This document shows, piece after piece, positions 37,022-46,516 of a stretch of DNA of 64,000 bases (its first letter is position 1; every line of letters starts with the position of its first letter). Location: positions 32,980-96,979 of the IMG/VR virus record IMGVR_UViG_3300025418_001265; one strand, written 5' to 3'. The notes beneath the pieces are model-generated. The model did not search any database, was not told the DNA's origin, and was given only the letters and a program-made list of their open reading frames with translations. The stretch is from a virus. Both the position numbers and the translations under genes were made by a program.

Positions 37022-39217
37022 ATGGCGGATGCTGACTTAAAACAATCCATTGATGCTCTCAATATGAATATTGGAGGGTTATCAGATTCTGTAGCTAGGT
37101 TACCGTCTAGTATATCCGATGTCAATAAAAGCACATTGGGCGCGGTATTGCAAAATATGCAGGATAACGCTAATACGACGTTGTCTACTATACAAGGTCT
37201 AGGTTCTACTATAGCTTCAAGTATAGGTACGGCATTAAATCAAAATAATTTAATTAGTAGTATTAACGAGTTGGTTAATGCAGTCAACATACAGACTGTT
37301 GTTCAAGATGAGGCAAATAAAACAAAAAAGAGAGCTCCAGCAAATAATGACGATAGAGCTAGAGAAATTGAATTGCTAGAATCTATTGCTAGATCTGCAA
37401 GGGAAAATAATAGTAGACAGGCAAATAATGAAAAACAGGCTAAAGAGGAAAAAAACGTTAAAGAAGAATATGTTGAAAAAATGCAAACTGTTGAAGAGCA
37501 GCTTAAACAGCAGCAAGAAGATTTAGCTGAAAAAGGTTATAATTCGAAAAGAGAAGCGGTACGTAAAAAATACAGTACAGCTAAATATTCTGAAATTGCT
37601 CCTGAAAAAAGAGGTTTGCTTGGTAATATAAAATCATTTTCGGAGCGTTGGGATAAGAGATTGGCTGATTTAGAGAGTGCAGAACTTAAGGATATAGATA
37701 AAGAGTTTGAAGCGGAACTAAAGCAAGAAAAAGATTTAAAAGAACAGAAAAAAAAATTAAAGGAAGAAGAAAAACTTAAGCTCAAAGAAATTGAGAAAAG
37801 AACAGAATCTGAAAAAGAATTAGAAAGAAAGAAAAAAGCTGGAGAGGTAGTTGAAGAAGCTGGTGGACAGATTGCTATAAATACTGAAGCTGCAACTAAT
37901 GAAGCTCAGGAAAAAGCTAAAGAAGAGGCGGCAGTAAAAAAGCAAATATTAGAAAATAAGAAGGCTGCAGAAGAATTCTTAAAAGAACAGGGAGAAAAGC
38001 CTGAAGAATTATTTCCGGGAGAAATACTTGCTACTATAGCAGAATCAGAGCTTAAAAAGCAAGAACAACAAAAGAGTTTAAGAGAAAAAGCTGAAGAAGC
38101 AGCTGTATCGGGTTACTCTGGTACTTTACAGTTAAACGCTAACGGAGAAAGTGGAGCTGCTGCTTCTGGTACGCTTGCAAATCAAAAAGAAGGTGCACCC
38201 GGTGCTCCTATAGTCGTTAATATACAACCAGGGGTTAGTGGGGCGGGTATTGGTATTAATGTAGATGACTTAGCACCAAAAATAGCAGAAGCTATTGTTA
38301 ACTCTCCTTTAGCTGTAGAAATAGGTAAAGCAGTAGGGGAGGTAATCACCAAAAGCGAAGAAGAAGAAAACGAGCTTAAGCAAGAAGAAGCCCCTTCAGC
38401 GACTCCTGGTTCATCGGAAACTAGTGGGGAAGGTGTTGAAGGTGTACCGGTATTAGTTTCGGAAACACCAGCAACACCACCCTCTGTCAAGCCTGGCTAC
38501 AAAGTCGAGCAATACACAACTAAGACAGGTAAAACTAAATACAAATATAAAAGAATAAGTGATAACAAATATGTTAAAGAATCTGAAGCGTTAATTAAAC
38601 CTGCTAATATTTCCGGTACAGGTAGTGATCTTACCGAGTCTGTTGGGGGTGCACCCGAAAAACCAGTAACACCTGCAGGGTTACCACTACCAGAATTTGC
38701 TTCAGGCGGCTCTGTTGAAGAAGGTATGCCTGCAGTAGTAGGGGAAAAGGGACCGGAATTGTTTGTTCCCTCGACTAACGGTCAAATTATAACAAATGAT
38801 AGTTTTAAATCGGTAAGCGAGAAACAAACCGAGCTAATCAAAGGAGTATCTGCTATACAGAATACTGCAAATGCTATAAACACCACTACAAATAATAGTG
38901 CTAAAAATATAGATAATATAAGCAATATCGGCCCTTCTACCACTTCTAGTGTGCTAGAGACTATATCTAAGTCTACTCCTGTTAATCAAAAAGGAGACGA
39001 AACGGCTAATTTACTCGTAGCTATTAACAAAACTTTAATGGATTTAAGTAACAGATTAGTACAGACACCAAATCAAAAGCAACAAGGTACAAGCAGTAAT
39101 AACTCTGTAAGCACCACTTCAAATAATGTGTATTCTTTAAATGTACAAGGTAATCCAATTGCTAATGCCCGTCAAAGAACAGACAGTATGATGTATTTAA
39201 GAAGGGTTGCTAATTAA
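37022..39217 (+). CDS. Tail tape measure protein (gp29-like)
   Basis: A 731-residue protein. The N-terminal 130 residues are helical with hydrophobic segments; about 130-380 is a long charged coiled coil (Lys/Glu-rich). A Gly/Ser/Pro-rich region follows. Near residue 560-590 is the tape-measure hallmark ASGGSVEEGMPAVVGEKGPELFVPS, then TNGQIITND. T4 gp29 has 590 residues; if length tracks tail length, this tail is somewhat longer than T4's. The gene starts after CTAAGTATTTTTATG. The protein sets tail length and probably helps DNA passage. Confidence 0.82.
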   Translation: MADADLKQSIDALNMNIGGLSDSVARLPSSISDVNKSTLGAVLQNMQDNANTTLSTIQGLGSTIASSIGTALNQNNLISSINELVNAVNIQTVVQDEANKTKKRAPANNDDRAREIELLESIARSARENNSRQANNEKQAKEEKNVKEEYVEKMQTVEEQLKQQQEDLAEKGYNSKREAVRKKYSTAKYSEIAPEKRGLLGNIKSFSERWDKRLADLESAELKDIDKEFEAELKQEKDLKEQKKKLKEEEKLKLKEIEKRTESEKELERKKKAGEVVEEAGGQIAINTEAATNEAQEKAKEEAAVKKQILENKKAAEEFLKEQGEKPEELFPGEILATIAESELKKQEQQKSLREKAEEAAVSGYSGTLQLNANGESGAAASGTLANQKEGAPGAPIVVNIQPGVSGAGIGINVDDLAPKIAEAIVNSPLAVEIGKAVGEVITKSEEEENELKQEEAPSATPGSSETSGEGVEGVPVLVSETPATPPSVKPGYKVEQYTTKTGKTKYKYKRISDNKYVKESEALIKPANISGTGSDLTESVGGAPEKPVTPAGLPLPEFASGGSVEEGMPAVVGEKGPELFVPSTNGQIITNDSFKSVSEKQTELIKGVSAIQNTANAINTTTNNSAKNIDNISNIGPSTTSSVLETISKSTPVNQKGDETANLLVAINKTLMDLSNRLVQTPNQKQQGTSSNNSVSTTSNNVYSLNVQGNPIANARQRTDSMMYLRRVAN

Positions 39218-39225
39218 GTAATAAT

Positions 39226-40311
39226 ATGGACAGCCTGGAATTTACTACACTAGACGAAATAAATGGCGGAGCACCAACTCTACTTAAGAGGGGTAATGGC
39301 GCGTTTAGTGTGTATGAAGATTATCCTTGGGCTATAGGTGGTTCTGCTAGTTTAAAAAGTTACGTACCTTATATACAGTTATCTGAAATTAAAATTACTT
39401 CAAGTGCACAGTTACGTCAGCTTAAGTTATCCGTAGCTCAAAACACTACTTCTACTCTTGCTAGAGCGGTTGGCGGGGCAATTGCTGGTAACGGAATAGC
39501 GCCTGTTGTAGGCGGAGTTATTGGAGCAGCATTAGGTGCTGCAAGTGCGCCTACCTGGGTAGATCCTTATAACGGTTTATATGACGGAGAGAAGACTGGG
39601 TTTGTTTATACCTTACCTTATTTAAGTCCGGATAATATGGTAACTAGTAGCATAGGTACCTGGAGCAAGGTAGATGAAAATAAGACTGCTGAGCTTTTAA
39701 AGAAAGCAGGCGGTAGTATTATAAGTTTAGTAGGTGGGGAGCCTGCGCTGGCTGAAGCTACAAAACTTGGAGATACTCTCTCCGAAGCATATGATACAAC
39801 AAAAGCAATTAATCAATTGCAGGCAGAATTAGCTAATCCTGGTTCTTCAAAGGAATCTGTAAAGTATTTTGCACCTAGTGATGCTGGAGATACTATTAAT
39901 ACTTCTTTTTATCTGTTTAATACTACAAGTCAAAAAGAAATGCAAAAAAATTGGGAGTTTCTCTTTGCATTTAACTATCAGAATTTACCTAATAGAAAAT
40001 CTATAAACTTAATGGATCCGCCTAGCTTGTATGAGGTTACAGTTCCTGGTTTTAAGTATTTTCCTTGGGCATATGTATCAAATTTTAGGGTAGAAAATAT
40101 AGGTACTACCCGTATGGTAGACATAACAACTGGTGAAGTTGTAAGCGCGTATAGTGCACTTACTAATTCTAATGTAAAGATTATACCTGAAGCATATAAA
40201 GTAACTATATCGTTGCAAAGCTTGTTTATAAATGCTCGTAACTTATTCTACTATATGTATGACGGTAAAGAATTAAGTCCTAATAGTGTTATAGTTAACC
40301 GAGGAAAATAA
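39226..40311 (+). CDS. Baseplate tube-cap protein (gp48/gp54-like)
   Basis: A 361-residue protein, almost the length of T4 gp48 (364). It has a Gly/Ala-rich hydrophobic hairpin near residues 80-110 (GGAIAGNGIAPVVGGVIGAALGAA), which could interact with membrane or tape measure. The C-terminal half has PPSLYEVTVPGFKYFPWAYVSNFRV and YKVTISLQSLFINARNLFYY, as in T4 baseplate-tube junction proteins. It follows the tape measure. In T4, gp48 and gp54 cap the baseplate and nucleate the tube. The choice between the two is open. Confidence 0.65.
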   Translation: MDSLEFTTLDEINGGAPTLLKRGNGAFSVYEDYPWAIGGSASLKSYVPYIQLSEIKITSSAQLRQLKLSVAQNTTSTLARAVGGAIAGNGIAPVVGGVIGAALGAASAPTWVDPYNGLYDGEKTGFVYTLPYLSPDNMVTSSIGTWSKVDENKTAELLKKAGGSIISLVGGEPALAEATKLGDTLSEAYDTTKAINQLQAELANPGSSKESVKYFAPSDAGDTINTSFYLFNTTSQKEMQKNWEFLFAFNYQNLPNRKSINLMDPPSLYEVTVPGFKYFPWAYVSNFRVENIGTTRMVDITTGEVVSAYSALTNSNVKIIPEAYKVTISLQSLFINARNLFYYMYDGKELSPNSVIVNRGK

Positions 40312-40312
40312 T

Positions 40313-40672
40313 ATGGACGGACAAAAGCAAAACAATATTTCAGCTCTACCCACGTTAAACACCCTAGCGTTAGAGAATTTATTTAACGTATATAATGATG
40401 GACAGAATTACTTTTATAATTTAATTGGTACTGTTAATATACCCGTAGATTTAGATCCTACTACATATGGTTATTATACAGTTACGTCTGATAATACACC
40501 TTGGACACTTGTATCTCAAAAAGCTTATAATACGCCTTCTTTATGGTGGTTAATATGCTGTACAAATAATATACAGAACCCAGTTCAATTTCCTAAAGCC
40601 GGCACCCAACTAAAGATATTAAAACCTAATTACGTATCAAGTATATTACAACAAATAACTACTAGTAGCTAA
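40313..40672 (+). CDS. 53: Baseplate wedge protein gp53-like
   Basis: A 119-residue protein. The segment TPWTLVSQKAYNTPSLWWLICCTNNIQNPVQFPKAGTQLKIL follows the gp53 pattern (a LysM-like fold with WxxI/L-Y-LWWLIC-N-I-NP). T4 gp53 has 196 residues, so this is a shorter form. The stop overlaps the start of the next gene (TAATG). It should clamp wedges together in the baseplate. Confidence 0.75.
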   Translation: MDGQKQNNISALPTLNTLALENLFNVYNDGQNYFYNLIGTVNIPVDLDPTTYGYYTVTSDNTPWTLVSQKAYNTPSLWWLICCTNNIQNPVQFPKAGTQLKILKPNYVSSILQQITTSS

Positions 40673-42246
40673 TGGCTATATCTAATACAACTGTTAATAG
40701 TGTGCCTTCTAGTGAGGTTAATACTAAGTTTTACAATCGGCAAAAATATCAAATTGATGTTATATTTGATAATTTGCAAGGTAATAAATTTCAGTTAAAC
40801 ATAGCTAGCTTAGTTTCTCTAGATATAGAAGAAGATAGTAGATCTTGGTTTAAGAAGGCTAGTCTTGTTATAAAAAATCCTGATAATATATTTGAGCAAA
40901 AAGTAACTGCAAGTGCTTCGTCAAATCAATACTATAAGTTTCGTAATGATGGTAGAGATTTAGTATATGTAACAGTTAAAATACTTAATGATAGTACTAT
41001 TAAAGAGGCTGATTTACAAATAGATTATAATGTCTGGGGTATGTCATATGTGTTTTCTATTTACGATAGAGAAGAAATACCAGGTGACACTACCAAACAA
41101 AAACAATTAAAGCTTTATTTGTGGGAATTTGAGCAGCAAATTCTTAGTGAAACTAACGTGCAATGGTCTACAAATGAATTGTTATCGAGTGGATTAGTAC
41201 CGGCTTATGCTACTGATGAACAGAAATTAGTACCTACAGGTAAAGCTATTAAGAGTTTATTAACTAAAACTTTAGAAAAGTATTTACCGCAGTCATTTAC
41301 AAAAGACTGGGATGATGGTTCTAGTAAAATATTTTATAGTGCTCCAGCGAATTATAAAGCAGCAGATGTACTCAATTATTTGTTAAAGAAGCAGGTTAGT
41401 TCTCAAATAGGCACGGACAGCGGCGCAGATCCTTGTATACTGACTCGTACTCGTTACACAAATCAATGGTCTTTAACTTCTTATTCCAACTTCTTTGCTA
41501 AAGCAATTGATAACAAGTCTACTACTAACAACACTAATCCAACACCACAAGCAGGTAGTTTACAAAGAGAGATCATACAACTGGCTTCTCAAACTGGTCA
41601 AGAACAGAATGAATTTTTATTCAATTTACCACAATCTCCGTTTAGTTCTTATATTAATAATACTAACTTCTTTGATCCTATAACTAGTGTAATTAAGAAT
41701 ATTAATTTTGTGGATATGGCGTCTATGGATAATACGGAGTTTATGGTAACGTCTCCTTGTTATAGTAATGACTTTAAAAATAAAACATTTAGTGTAGATT
41801 TTACTAATAATGATATTGCTAACGTGAAGGGGTTTATTGACAAGAATTATTCAAATAAACTTAAGCTATATGCAAAACCTGACACATTAGTCACGCTTAA
41901 TAAAAATAAAACAGATACCCACGCGGTTAATAACATATACTCATACAGCCCAGATAAAGTAAGTCGTTTTGCAGAGGGTAGAAATTCTTTGCTTACTGCT
42001 GCTTTATTCTACAATACTTCTGTAAGCTTTACCACTCTAGGTTCACCTATACGAGAAGCCAATACATTTATCAGTATAGAAAAAGCTAAAGGTGGTGTTT
42101 TGGATGAGTTTTACAACAAGTTACTAGGTCAGTGGATGGTATATAGTGTAATACACCGTTTTAGTGAAACTTCGTATACTAATGATATAGTAGCTCTTAG
42201 AGTACACGCAAACGACAACATTAACATTAACTCTAATATATCATAA
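40672..42246 (+). CDS. Baseplate hub protein (gp27-like)
   Basis: A 524-residue protein, beta-rich. The N-terminus (YQIDVIFDNLQGNKFQLNIASLVSLDIEEDS) and the later LNYLLKKQVSSQIG...DPCILTRTRYTNQWSLTSYSNFF are typical of hub-type proteins in T4-like aquatic phages. Two genes downstream is the gp5-type spike, which T4 gp27 carries. Both boundaries are TAATG overlaps with neighbours. T4 gp27 has 391 residues, so this one is longer. Assignment is by context and pattern. Confidence 0.6.
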   Translation: MAISNTTVNSVPSSEVNTKFYNRQKYQIDVIFDNLQGNKFQLNIASLVSLDIEEDSRSWFKKASLVIKNPDNIFEQKVTASASSNQYYKFRNDGRDLVYVTVKILNDSTIKEADLQIDYNVWGMSYVFSIYDREEIPGDTTKQKQLKLYLWEFEQQILSETNVQWSTNELLSSGLVPAYATDEQKLVPTGKAIKSLLTKTLEKYLPQSFTKDWDDGSSKIFYSAPANYKAADVLNYLLKKQVSSQIGTDSGADPCILTRTRYTNQWSLTSYSNFFAKAIDNKSTTNNTNPTPQAGSLQREIIQLASQTGQEQNEFLFNLPQSPFSSYINNTNFFDPITSVIKNINFVDMASMDNTEFMVTSPCYSNDFKNKTFSVDFTNNDIANVKGFIDKNYSNKLKLYAKPDTLVTLNKNKTDTHAVNNIYSYSPDKVSRFAEGRNSLLTAALFYNTSVSFTTLGSPIREANTFISIEKAKGGVLDEFYNKLLGQWMVYSVIHRFSETSYTNDIVALRVHANDNININSNIS

Positions 42247-43496
42247 TGGCTTTAAGTGCACAACAGGTAATCAAAACATACGACTATTATAACTCGTTAA
42301 CCTTGGTGCCTGGTTACGTTGCTACTGGTTACGAGCAAGAGCAGTATATTGCTAAAGCTCAGTATAGTACAGATTTTTCATCTAACCCGATTGGTTCTAA
42401 GGTAGACTTCTTTACTCATTTAAATGACCCTTGTATTAGTATAGTTGCACCGCACCCAGTGTTTACTATACCTAAACCTTTATCAGCTCTTGATCCACAA
42501 TGGTTTAACGGATATTGGGATGAAGCAATGTTCTATTCTCATCCACTGGTTAAGGAGCAAATAAGCGCAAACGCGCCCGACGTTTATCAAGACTTTTCTG
42601 ACTCAGTAGGTACACTGACATATACCCCTAATGATTTTGACCCAGGTAATCCCGGTGCGTATGGACACGATGCATTTAATTCAGGTTTATTAGGTAAAAT
42701 ACCGTCTCGTTTATCAAATCAGGTAAACAAATTAAATGGTGATATGTTTAAGTTGTACGAAAAGTTTTCTCCTGCCGGGCTAGGTTTAGATAAAAACACT
42801 TTTGTATCTCAGGTATTCGCACATCAATCTAGTACCTACACATTACAGGCTGGTATTGCAACAAGGTTTGGTTCGTTAAAAATAAAGCTACCATTTAATA
42901 CAAATATGACTGGTAACTTAATAGACCCTGTTGCTTGGACTCAAAAGAATGTTATTGAAGGGGTAAACACTGCAGTAGATAAAATAAATGGAGTAATTAA
43001 GACTCCAGGTAGATTGTTATCAGAAGGGTTAACAAAGTTAAAGTCTTTATTACCAAAGATAACATTACCTTCATTGAGTAAGTTACTTGGGTTAAATGTA
43101 CCAGATAGTAACATTAGCAATGTCTTGGCTTCTTTACAAACTTACGGTAACGCTGTTAAATCAATATTAAGTACTGCTCAAGGTGTAATTACAGCTGCTC
43201 AACAAACCCAACAAGCCATACAACAAGGTATTGGCAGTGTAGCTGGTACCATTAATCAAGAAACCGGTAAACTTGTAAATGTGGTAGATACTGTTAACCG
43301 TTTACCCGCTACTGTACAAGGTATTAATAGTGTAGTAAACGTAGGTGGTACTACCGCAGGAATGACCTATCAAACACCAAACGCTATAACTGGATTAAAC
43401 AAGAATAGCGTAGTAATTATACCTGGCAATACAATTAACTCTCAGGGTAACGACTCTGTAGTTAAAGTTGTCACCAATCAATATCCTGTAACCTAA
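42246..43496 (+). CDS. Baseplate-associated structural protein
   Basis: A 416-residue protein of unrecognised family. The first 180 residues are rich in Pro, Tyr and Phe (SIVAPHPVFTIPKPLSALDPQWFNGYW). The centre (about 230-360) is amphipathic helix with many Gln, Ala and Val. The C-terminus is Gly/Asn/Val-rich. It is translationally coupled on both sides (TAATG) to the hub-like and spike genes, which strongly suggests a stoichiometric baseplate component. Confidence 0.6.
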   Translation: MALSAQQVIKTYDYYNSLTLVPGYVATGYEQEQYIAKAQYSTDFSSNPIGSKVDFFTHLNDPCISIVAPHPVFTIPKPLSALDPQWFNGYWDEAMFYSHPLVKEQISANAPDVYQDFSDSVGTLTYTPNDFDPGNPGAYGHDAFNSGLLGKIPSRLSNQVNKLNGDMFKLYEKFSPAGLGLDKNTFVSQVFAHQSSTYTLQAGIATRFGSLKIKLPFNTNMTGNLIDPVAWTQKNVIEGVNTAVDKINGVIKTPGRLLSEGLTKLKSLLPKITLPSLSKLLGLNVPDSNISNVLASLQTYGNAVKSILSTAQGVITAAQQTQQAIQQGIGSVAGTINQETGKLVNVVDTVNRLPATVQGINSVVNVGGTTAGMTYQTPNAITGLNKNSVVIIPGNTINSQGNDSVVKVVTNQYPVT

Positions 43497-45667
43497 TGAT
43501 CGAAAAATACAATAGCATTTATCTTGGTATAGTAGTACAAAACAATGACCCTGAATATAGAGGTCGTATTAAGGTTTGGGTACCGCATATATCTGTAAAC
43601 GTATATAATAAGTGGAATCAGTTAAAACAGGATCAAACGTTTGCATTTCCTGGTTCCCCGGGTGGAGAGAATTTAAGCTTAATACTAGGGGATTTAAAAG
43701 ATCAATTGCCCTGGGCTGAATTTTCTAGCCCTATAATGGGTGCTTCTACAGGCGGTTACTATAATGCTTATAGTGATACTAATTCAGTTTCAGATGCTCC
43801 TATAAATTATGGTCAGCCTGGTACCAATTTTTCTAACTCATCTTCTGCAACTCAAATAGACCCGGAAAATAAAGGTGGTAAGCCCGGGGCGTACTTTGAG
43901 TCTCATCCAGTAACTGATGCTTTTGGTAATACTGCTAAGATTAATGCTCAACAATTTAATCAATTCTCTAACACATATAAACCTGCTACATATTCAAATT
44001 CAGCTAAAGGTGTATTCTCAGTACCTAATGTAGGTGCGCACGTTTGGGTATTTTTTAGAGATGGTAGTCCTCTTTATCCTGTTTATTTCGGGGCAGCATT
44101 TGGTCAAGAAGATCTAAACAGTATTTTTAAGTCAGGAGATGGTTCATATCCAGATTATCCAGGTTCTTATGAAAATAAGAACCCTAGAGCTGGTGCACCT
44201 ACAGTAGACCATTCTACCTATCGTAACAAAATGGTTATTAATCAGCGCGGTGCAGCTATAGAAATAATTAACACGACTGATAGAGAGTCTTATAAGGTAA
44301 CTCACTTTAATGGTGGTTTTTACGAGCTCAATAACAAGTATACGTCTTTATTTAACCCTAAAAACTTTCAGTTACTAACTCTTAAAGATAAATTTGAAAC
44401 TATTAACGGTCATAGCAACCTATTTGTACAAAGAGATAGTGATAACATTATACAAGGAGATCATTGGCTTAAGGTCGGTAATTTTAATATTGATGCAGCT
44501 GCTGGTTGGACTGATCTTTATAAGCAATTAGCTTCTGCAGTTGATTCAGCTACTATTGCAGCTACATTACAGAGTTTAGTAAACCCGTTAGCTGATCAAG
44601 AAAAGACAATGGGATTCGGCGGTAATAGCTTTGAATTTATAGCTAAACATAAAGTTTCAACAATAGGCTTAGTAGCTAATACTTTACCGGGATATACCCA
44701 AGATCCTTTTGCTAAAACAATAACTACAGGTGTTTATCCAAACTTAGCAGCTGGTTATTTTGCTCCAATACAAACTCAAATTGCAGGGTTTAAGGAATTA
44801 TTTGTACCCGATATGCCTGGCGGTAATTATGATATATTTGCAATGAATCGCGTTAAGATTCAGGCAGGTACTGGTGGTGCAACATTACAGACTTCCGGTA
44901 ACTTAAAAATAAACGGCGGTACAGTTAATGTAAGAGGTGAGTACGTAGGTATTGGTGCAAAAGACGGGCAAGTAGACGTAAACGCTACAGTTGTTACTAT
45001 TAATGGTGACTCTGTAATACTTAAGAACAATATCGGTAAACAGGTAGTAGTGGATAGTACTTTAGGTGTAACTAAGAACGTTATTATCGGTGGAGGTGCT
45101 TATGTAGAAGGAGAGTTATTCGTTAATCATATAACAGCTCCAATTGAATACCAGGTAACCGAAAACACTCAAATTGTTGCAATTGGACCTCCAGTAAACC
45201 CAGGCGGTGCACCTGGAGTACCTGCAACAGGTTGGTCTATTGATGGTGCTTTAACTCAAGGTGTACTAAATGTAAGTCTTGTTGAAGGAGACCTAGCTAC
45301 TACAGGCAATACCGCGGTACTAACTGTTGATGTGGGTAGTTTGTTGAATTTACTCGGTGGGGTGCTAACAATTGCACAACCACACTCTCACGTGTTTAAA
45401 AACATACCTCTTACTCTTAAGAACAAGCCTGCAGTTGAGGGAGTGCCTATTCCAGGACCAAATGAATTTAACGAATACGCAACTAGTAAGATCGGTGTTT
45501 CAGACAATAAAGCTATTGGTTCTGAAGCAAGATTTGACGGTAGAGTTGCAACTGTTGGGGTACCACCACCTTCAGTGTATTCAGTAGGCACTGAAGGTTT
45601 ACCGACTAATTACCCGAACGGTCCTGGTTCTATAAACGCAGGACCGGCGGTTAAACCTGGTACTTAA
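43496..45667 (+). CDS. 5: Baseplate central spike, gp5-like without lysozyme domain
   Basis: A 723-residue protein. The N-terminus is an OB-fold of gp5/VgrG type (YLGIVVQNNDPEYRGRIKVWVPHI, then LPWAEFSSPIMG). Residues about 175-205 (PNVGAHVWVFFRDGSPLYPVYFGAAFG) are the expected OB-fold strand pair. The C-terminal half has the repeated short strands of a beta-helix (TSGNLKINGGTVNVRGEYVGIG...). I find no lysozyme (E-x8-D-x5-T) region like that of T4 gp5, so cell-wall digestion must come from elsewhere. An HSHVF motif near the end could bind metal at the tip. Its TAA overlaps the convergent stop of the next gene. Confidence 0.8.
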   Translation: MIEKYNSIYLGIVVQNNDPEYRGRIKVWVPHISVNVYNKWNQLKQDQTFAFPGSPGGENLSLILGDLKDQLPWAEFSSPIMGASTGGYYNAYSDTNSVSDAPINYGQPGTNFSNSSSATQIDPENKGGKPGAYFESHPVTDAFGNTAKINAQQFNQFSNTYKPATYSNSAKGVFSVPNVGAHVWVFFRDGSPLYPVYFGAAFGQEDLNSIFKSGDGSYPDYPGSYENKNPRAGAPTVDHSTYRNKMVINQRGAAIEIINTTDRESYKVTHFNGGFYELNNKYTSLFNPKNFQLLTLKDKFETINGHSNLFVQRDSDNIIQGDHWLKVGNFNIDAAAGWTDLYKQLASAVDSATIAATLQSLVNPLADQEKTMGFGGNSFEFIAKHKVSTIGLVANTLPGYTQDPFAKTITTGVYPNLAAGYFAPIQTQIAGFKELFVPDMPGGNYDIFAMNRVKIQAGTGGATLQTSGNLKINGGTVNVRGEYVGIGAKDGQVDVNATVVTINGDSVILKNNIGKQVVVDSTLGVTKNVIIGGGAYVEGELFVNHITAPIEYQVTENTQIVAIGPPVNPGGAPGVPATGWSIDGALTQGVLNVSLVEGDLATTGNTAVLTVDVGSLLNLLGGVLTIAQPHSHVFKNIPLTLKNKPAVEGVPIPGPNEFNEYATSKIGVSDNKAIGSEARFDGRVATVGVPPPSVYSVGTEGLPTNYPNGPGSINAGPAVKPGT

Positions 45668-46155
45668 GAACGCGGTAATACGTTATTAGTAGTAATAATT
45701 TGAATAGGTTCTTTAGTCTTAATCTTTAGATTATTAGTCTTAAAGAACTTATTCGGTACGTTAGTAATAGCCTGGCCAATAGATGATACTGGATACTTTT
45801 GACCCTTCTTAGAGGCATTGAAGTTGTATGCGCCTGTCTTAATAGAATCAATAACAGTAGCTACATCATCATCTTCTGGAATCTGTAATACCCAGCCTAC
45901 CAAGTCTTTAGTAATAATACCAGTAGTATCTGATACAAGCATAACGAATTGTTGCTTTGGTTTTGGTTCGCCTTCTTCATCGTTGCCTGTTTCCTCAGCA
46001 GGATCAACACCTTCTTCTGCTTTAGCGACTTCATCAACAGCTACAGTGGCGTTGCTTAATAAATCAAGAATTTCGTTAATCTTTTCTTGATCGTCAATAG
46101 TTTCTTGTAAAGCTGCAACAACAGCTTGTAGTTTGATATATTCTTCCTTACTCAT
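45664..46155 (-). CDS. Conserved hypothetical phage protein
   Basis: A 163-residue protein. An N-terminal helix with leucines and an acidic linker (about 55-70) lead to a compact domain: PKQQFVMLVSDTTG, DLVGWVLQIPEDDDVATVIDSI and KFFKTNNLKIKTKEPI. Similar proteins occur in T4-like phages of marine bacteria without known function. It converges on the spike gene with overlapping stop codons (TTAA). Expected to be cytoplasmic. Confidence 0.6.
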   Translation of the reverse strand: MSKEEYIKLQAVVAALQETIDDQEKINEILDLLSNATVAVDEVAKAEEGVDPAEETGNDEEGEPKPKQQFVMLVSDTTGIITKDLVGWVLQIPEDDDVATVIDSIKTGAYNFNASKKGQKYPVSSIGQAITNVPNKFFKTNNLKIKTKEPIQIITTNNVLPRS

Positions 46156-46235
46156 AGGTGTAATACTATGTTATAACATATTTTTACTTTATCAAGTATA
46201 ATCTTTGGATATTTCTTGTTTAAATAGGGTGTACG

Positions 46236-46243
46236 CATAAATA
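46236..46243 (+). promoter_or_regulatory. T4-type late promoter box CATAAATA
   Basis: CATAAATA on the plus strand, 11 bases before the ATG of the small gene at 46255. One base differs from the T4 late consensus. Confidence 0.5.
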
Positions 46244-46254
46244 TATTAACTAAT

Positions 46255-46479
46255 ATGAAGTTTCAAGAGCTATGCGAACAATATGGAATGTTAAAGAGAG
46301 AACAGCGTATGTTCTATCCTAAGAACTTTAACTTATCCGAAAAGTTCATTAGTGCTTTAAAAGAAGAAATTGCTTTACAAGAAAAAGCAGGTATTGATGC
46401 TAATAAGTTTGCACATAAACTTAATAGAGCGCTTCAGTTTCATATTGACGAACATAAAAAAACCCCTGCACCGAAGTGA
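46255..46479 (+). CDS. Small helical protein, unknown
   Basis: A 74-residue protein: MKFQELCEQYGMLKREQRMF then two further helices and a Pro/Lys tail. The N-terminal helix (F-x-E-L-x-E-x-Y) resembles the starts of the proteins at 25151 and 48882. Its 3' end overlaps a minus-strand terminator stem. It has its own CATAAATA box. Function unknown. Confidence 0.55.
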   Translation: MKFQELCEQYGMLKREQRMFYPKNFNLSEKFISALKEEIALQEKAGIDANKFAHKLNRALQFHIDEHKKTPAPK

Positions 46480-46485
46480 GGGGTT
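46456..46485 (-). terminator. Intrinsic terminator of the outer-membrane protein gene
   Basis: On the minus strand: stem AACCCCTCAC / GTG-C-AGGGGTT with a TTCG tetraloop, followed by seven T. The stem occupies about 46461-46485 and the T tract 46456-46462. It sits 30 bases after the stop of the 46517-47248 gene. Confidence 0.85.
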
Positions 46486-46516
46486 AGTTGTCTAAGGGTG
46501 TGAAAAGTTCTAGTTA

